NCBI GenBank assembly: GCA_049322755.1
Contig: JBMOQX010000067.1
Coordinates: 155,062-219,061 of the forward strand
From: DATIUV01 sp049322755
GTDB lineage: Bacteria > Pseudomonadota > Gammaproteobacteria > Burkholderiales > UBA6910
Length of the DNA: 64,000 nt
Reading direction: 5' to 3'
Below, piece after piece: positions 61,515 to 64,000 of the stretch (the stretch's first letter is position 1; every line of letters starts with the position of its first letter). The notes beneath the pieces were generated by a model. That model was given only the letters and a program-made list of their open reading frames with translations. It was not told the DNA's origin and ran no database searches. The position numbers and the translations under genes were made by a program.

Positions 61515-63239
61515 TTAACCGCCTCCAGTGGCAGCGCTCTTGGCGCGCGCCTCGGCCTCCCGGAGGACGCGGCGGTTAATTTTCCCGCTGCTGGTCATTT
61601 CGAAACGGTTCACGTACGCGATCTCGCGCGGGTACTTGTACGCCGCCAGGTTGGACTTCACGTGCTCCTGCAGTTCGCGCGTGAGGGACGCGCCAGGATC
61701 GTATCCCTCGTTCAGGCGCACGAAGGCTTTCACGATCGACCCGCGGTCGGCGTCGGGGCTGCCCACCACCGCCGCTTCGGCCACCGCCGGGTGGCGCAGC
61801 AGGCAGTCCTCCACCTCCGCCGGGCCGATCCGGTAACCGGCACTCTTGATCAGATCGTCGGAGCGACCGTGGTACCAGAAGTAGCCGTCGGCGTCGCGGG
61901 AGCCCGGGTCGCGGGTGCGCAGCCACCGCGGGGTCAGGTGCAGCTCGTCGGTCTTCGCGGGGTCCTTCCAGTAACCCAGAAACCGGGTCGGGTCGTCGGC
62001 CCGGGTGACGATCTCGCCCACTTCGCCGGCGGGCAGCTCGTTGCCCGCCTCGTCCACCACGGTGGTGCCGTGCCCCGGGTAGGCGAGGCCCATGGACCCC
62101 GGCCGCGTCGGGTAGAGCGCCTTGCAGCAGCCGATCAGATGGTTGACTTCGGTCAACCCGTAGAACTCGTTGCAGACGACGCCCAGCTCTTCTTCGCACC
62201 ACTGCAGCGCCCGGCTCGGCAGCGACTCGCCGCCGGTGCACAGGACGCGCAGCCGCAGACCGGGCCAGCGCGCCCGCGGGCGCCGCACTTCCGCCAGCCG
62301 TTTGATCGCGGTAGGCGTGAGGAAGGCGTGGGTCACCCCGCGGCGCTCCATGAAGGCGAGCGCCCATTCGGCGTCGAAGCGGTGTTCGCTGGTGACCACC
62401 GTGTGGCCCAGCGCCCACGCGGCGAGGAGCAGATCCAGCAGGCCGCCGACCCACGCCCAGTCGGCCGGCGACCAGAACACCGCGCGGGGATCGTCGACGT
62501 CGAGGTTGAAGAACAGGTGGACGCTGGGCAGGTAGGCGTGCAGGACGCGATGGCCGTGCAGGATGCCCTTGGGCAGGCCGGTGGAGCCCGACGTGTACAT
62601 CAGCAGCGCGGGATCGTCCGCGCGCGTTGCCACCGGGCGCAAGCCGGCTGCCGGCCCCAGCAGGCACTCCGCGAACGGGATCTCGTCGCCTTGCGCCGTC
62701 CCGACCACGATGCAGTGCTTCAGGCTGCGGAACTTCCCGCAAACACGCCGGTACCGGTCCCAGGCGGTATCCCGGGTGAAGATGACTTCGGTTTCCGAGT
62801 GATCCAGCACGTGATGCAGCGTGTCCGGGCCGTACAGCTGCGACAGGGTGACGGCGATAGCGCCAAGCTTGTAGATCGCCAGGTGGGCGAGACCCGTCTC
62901 GGGGCGCAGGCCGGTGTGCACCGCGACCCGCGTGCCGCGCTGGACGCCGAGGACGGCGAGCCGCGCGGCGAGCCGGTTCGCCAGCTCGTCGACTTCCGCG
63001 AACGACCACGCCTCGCTGGACAGGTCGGGCGCTTCGAAGATCAGTGCCGGGTGGTCCCGGCGCGGCCCGCGCGCCCAGCGCCCGACCGTGTCCGCCGCCA
63101 TGTTGGCGTACTCGGGAACGACGATTTCGTATTCTCCCGGCCGGGCGGTCTCGCGCAGATTCATGCACTCGAGCCGGGAAGCGTCCAGCCGGTACGGCGC
63201 CTGATCCGAAGGGGCGCCGTCGTCGGTCGATAGGACCAT
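61515..63239 (-). CDS. AMP-dependent acyl-CoA synthetase
   Basis: 574 residues of the adenylate-forming superfamily. The P-loop is LLMYTSGSTGLPKGILHGH, and VFWSPADWAWVGGLLDLL, NEFYGLTEVNHLIG, GYFWYHGRSDDLIKSAGYRI and the acylation Lys in SSGKINRRVLRE follow. It resembles acetyl/medium-chain acyl-CoA synthetases. The start at 63239 (MVLSTDDGAPS) is preceded by GAGG. It is co-directional with the DUF35 and thiolase genes, suggesting activation and thiolytic breakdown of a carboxylic acid. Confidence 0.93.
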   Translation of the reverse strand: MVLSTDDGAPSDQAPYRLDASRLECMNLRETARPGEYEIVVPEYANMAADTVGRWARGPRRDHPALIFEAPDLSSEAWSFAEVDELANRLAARLAVLGVQRGTRVAVHTGLRPETGLAHLAIYKLGAIAVTLSQLYGPDTLHHVLDHSETEVIFTRDTAWDRYRRVCGKFRSLKHCIVVGTAQGDEIPFAECLLGPAAGLRPVATRADDPALLMYTSGSTGLPKGILHGHRVLHAYLPSVHLFFNLDVDDPRAVFWSPADWAWVGGLLDLLLAAWALGHTVVTSEHRFDAEWALAFMERRGVTHAFLTPTAIKRLAEVRRPRARWPGLRLRVLCTGGESLPSRALQWCEEELGVVCNEFYGLTEVNHLIGCCKALYPTRPGSMGLAYPGHGTTVVDEAGNELPAGEVGEIVTRADDPTRFLGYWKDPAKTDELHLTPRWLRTRDPGSRDADGYFWYHGRSDDLIKSAGYRIGPAEVEDCLLRHPAVAEAAVVGSPDADRGSIVKAFVRLNEGYDPGASLTRELQEHVKSNLAAYKYPREIAYVNRFEMTSSGKINRRVLREAEARAKSAATGGG

Positions 63240-63256
63240 GCCGGGGCCTCGGGCGA

Positions 63257-63475
63257 TCAGGGTTCGGCGACGAACCAGGCGGCGTGGGCCGGATGCGGCC
63301 ACGCCCCCGGCGCCCGTGCCAGGCGCACCCGCAGGCCGGCCAGCACCGCGCCCGGTTCCGCCCCGACGCGTCCGAACGCGAGGTTCTCTGCGCCGTCCAT
63401 GGCCACCAGGGCGAAGACGTGGAGTTCGCTCGGCCCGCCAAAGGGCAGGCGCGACTCGGTCACGGTCGCGCTCAC
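63257..63475 (-). CDS. DUF35 OB-fold half, separated from its zinc-ribbon half
   Basis: 72 residues from a GTG at 63475: SATVTESRLPFGGPSELHVF, ALVAMDGAENLAFGRVGAEP, ending AHAAWFVAEP. This is the OB-fold part of DUF35 proteins, which normally follows the zinc ribbon in one chain of about 130-140 residues. Its start overlaps the stop of the zinc-ribbon frame in GTGA. It is either a true split gene, or one gene with a 1- or 2-base frameshift (possibly a sequencing error) at the GGGGCGGCC run. Confidence 0.7.
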   Translation of the reverse strand: MSATVTESRLPFGGPSELHVFALVAMDGAENLAFGRVGAEPGAVLAGLRVRLARAPGAWPHPAHAAWFVAEP

Positions 63476-63684
63476 GATGCGGCCGCCCCGTCGAGGGGCG
63501 CCCAGACCGTCGCCCCGTGGCCCGGGCAGGAGAGGCGCGGCGGAAACCAGGTGCGGCCGCAGGCGTCGCACCGCGACGCGATCGCCTGGCCGCGTTCCAG
63601 ACCCTCGAAGTAGGGCGCCAGCGCCCCCAAGGGGTGGGCGTAGTCCAATTCCAGCTTGAGCGCTACGCGAGCGCCGGCGTCCAT
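63472..63684 (-). CDS. DUF35 zinc-ribbon half
   Basis: 70 residues: an N-terminal helix (YAHPLGALAPYFEGLERGQA), then the rubredoxin-like ribbon CDACGRTWFPPRLSC, whose third and usual fourth ligands appear as SCPGHG (His in place of the last Cys). DUF35 proteins partner with thiolases of the SCP2 type. It starts directly after the thiolase stop (TGAATG). The frame stops after LDGAAAS, where the OB-fold would begin. Confidence 0.75.
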   Translation of the reverse strand: MDAGARVALKLELDYAHPLGALAPYFEGLERGQAIASRCDACGRTWFPPRLSCPGHGATVWAPLDGAAAS

Positions 63685-64000
63685 TCAGTCCTCCTCTCTC
63701 TCCAGCACGTGTACGCAGCACACGGTGGCGACGCCGCCGTGGGTATCCACCAGCCCTCTCCGGAGGTCGCGCCGCGGCTGCGCTCCCGGCCAGTAACGGC
63801 CGGTCAGCAGCCGCTCCATCGTCACCATCTGGGCGATGCCGACGGCGCCCGGCGCGCCGCCCTGCCCCAGGAGACCGCCCGAGAGGTTCACCGGCAGGTG
63901 GCCGCCGGGAGCGAACTCCCCGGCGGCGCTTGCGGGTCCCCCCCGTCCCTCGGCCACCAGCCCCAGGGCCTCGAGGGACTGAATCTGGGCGCCCGAGAAC
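63685..64000 (-). CDS. SCP2-type thiolase, C-terminal part (5' end outside window)
   Basis: The open frame runs to the window edge: FSGAQIQSLEALGLVAEGRG, then EFAPGGHLPVNLSGGLLGQG, then GAPGAVGIAQMVTMERLLTG. The NLSGGLLGQGGAPGAVG region is the C-terminal catalytic segment of lipid-transfer-protein-type thiolases (usually NxxGGxxxxGHPxGA; here the His position reads Ala). This departure is common in the DUF35-linked group, where thiolase activity is not assured. It is translationally adjacent to the zinc-ribbon gene. Confidence 0.82.
   Translation of the reverse strand, partial: FSGAQIQSLEALGLVAEGRGGPASAAGEFAPGGHLPVNLSGGLLGQGGAPGAVGIAQMVTMERLLTGRYWPGAQPRRDLRRGLVDTHGGVATVCCVHVLEREED

Overview
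The window is 64 kb of very GC-rich DNA with tight, often overlapping operons and strong G/C bias at third codon positions. The gene families point to an environmental, metabolically versatile Gram-negative proteobacterium, most likely a betaproteobacterium. Supporting signs are the TamA/TamB pair, the TAXI-TRAP transporter, the MaoC-phosphotransacetylase/acetate kinase/FabI operon, glutaryl-CoA dehydrogenase beside a CaiB-type CoA-transferase, and divergent tsaE/queG. This is inferred from gene content; no rRNA or tRNA gene was seen. Ten Ns at 202-211 mark an assembly gap.

Layout: 1-3.4 kb holds two adjacent MASE1 genes, one cut by the window edge and the other a full MASE1-PAS-PAS-GGDEF-EAL protein. 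3.7-13.3 kb holds an AbrB-family membrane protein, an EamA exporter, a histone-deacetylase-like amidohydrolase, the CoA-transferase and glutaryl-CoA dehydrogenase pair, and a TAXI-TRAP transporter with its DUF1850 partner. 13.3-17.9 kb is a periplasmic adaptor/ABC ATPase/two FtsX-type permease operon carrying a heptanucleotide tandem repeat. 18-22.7 kb has an AraC regulator divergent from a carboxymuconolactone decarboxylase/isochorismatase/hydrolase operon with a decayed second isochorismatase gene, then a TfoX-like gene.

23.2-28.95 kb is the most unusual part: an integron gene-cassette array of lower GC content. It has an attI-like site, five attC sites and a truncated sixth. In all six cassettes the first six bases are the exact reverse complement of the R'' box at the cassette's own end, which is the signature of circularisable cassettes. 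The cargo is a DHFR-like reductase, a quinone-oxidoreductase-like enzyme, a truncated GNAT, a BrnT/antitoxin pair, a DUF4160/DUF2442 pair, and an EamA exporter with an Ada DNA-repair protein. No integrase gene is visible, and the right end is cut off next to an IS3-type transposase remnant.

29-34.5 kb carries arsenite methyltransferase and an overlapping operon for acyl-phosphate/acetate metabolism with FabI. 35-46.4 kb is envelope and housekeeping (TamA, TamB, MscS, AmiC, TsaE, QueG) with an N-terminal metY fragment. 46.5-49.8 kb holds peroxiredoxin, CorA, a PEBP-family protein and a dienelactone hydrolase. 50-58.1 kb encodes the whole glycolate-to-glycerate route: GlcD, GlcE and GlcF oxidise glycolate to glyoxylate, Gcl condenses glyoxylate to tartronate semialdehyde, Hyi interconverts it with hydroxypyruvate, and GlxR reduces it to glycerate. 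The two arms diverge from an intergenic region rich in inverted repeats. 58.3-60.6 kb has a metallophosphoesterase-like protein and two glycosyltransferases of the arsenosugar-associated type. 60.7-64 kb is an acyl-CoA cluster with an enoyl-CoA hydratase, acyl-CoA synthetase, split DUF35 protein and thiolase.
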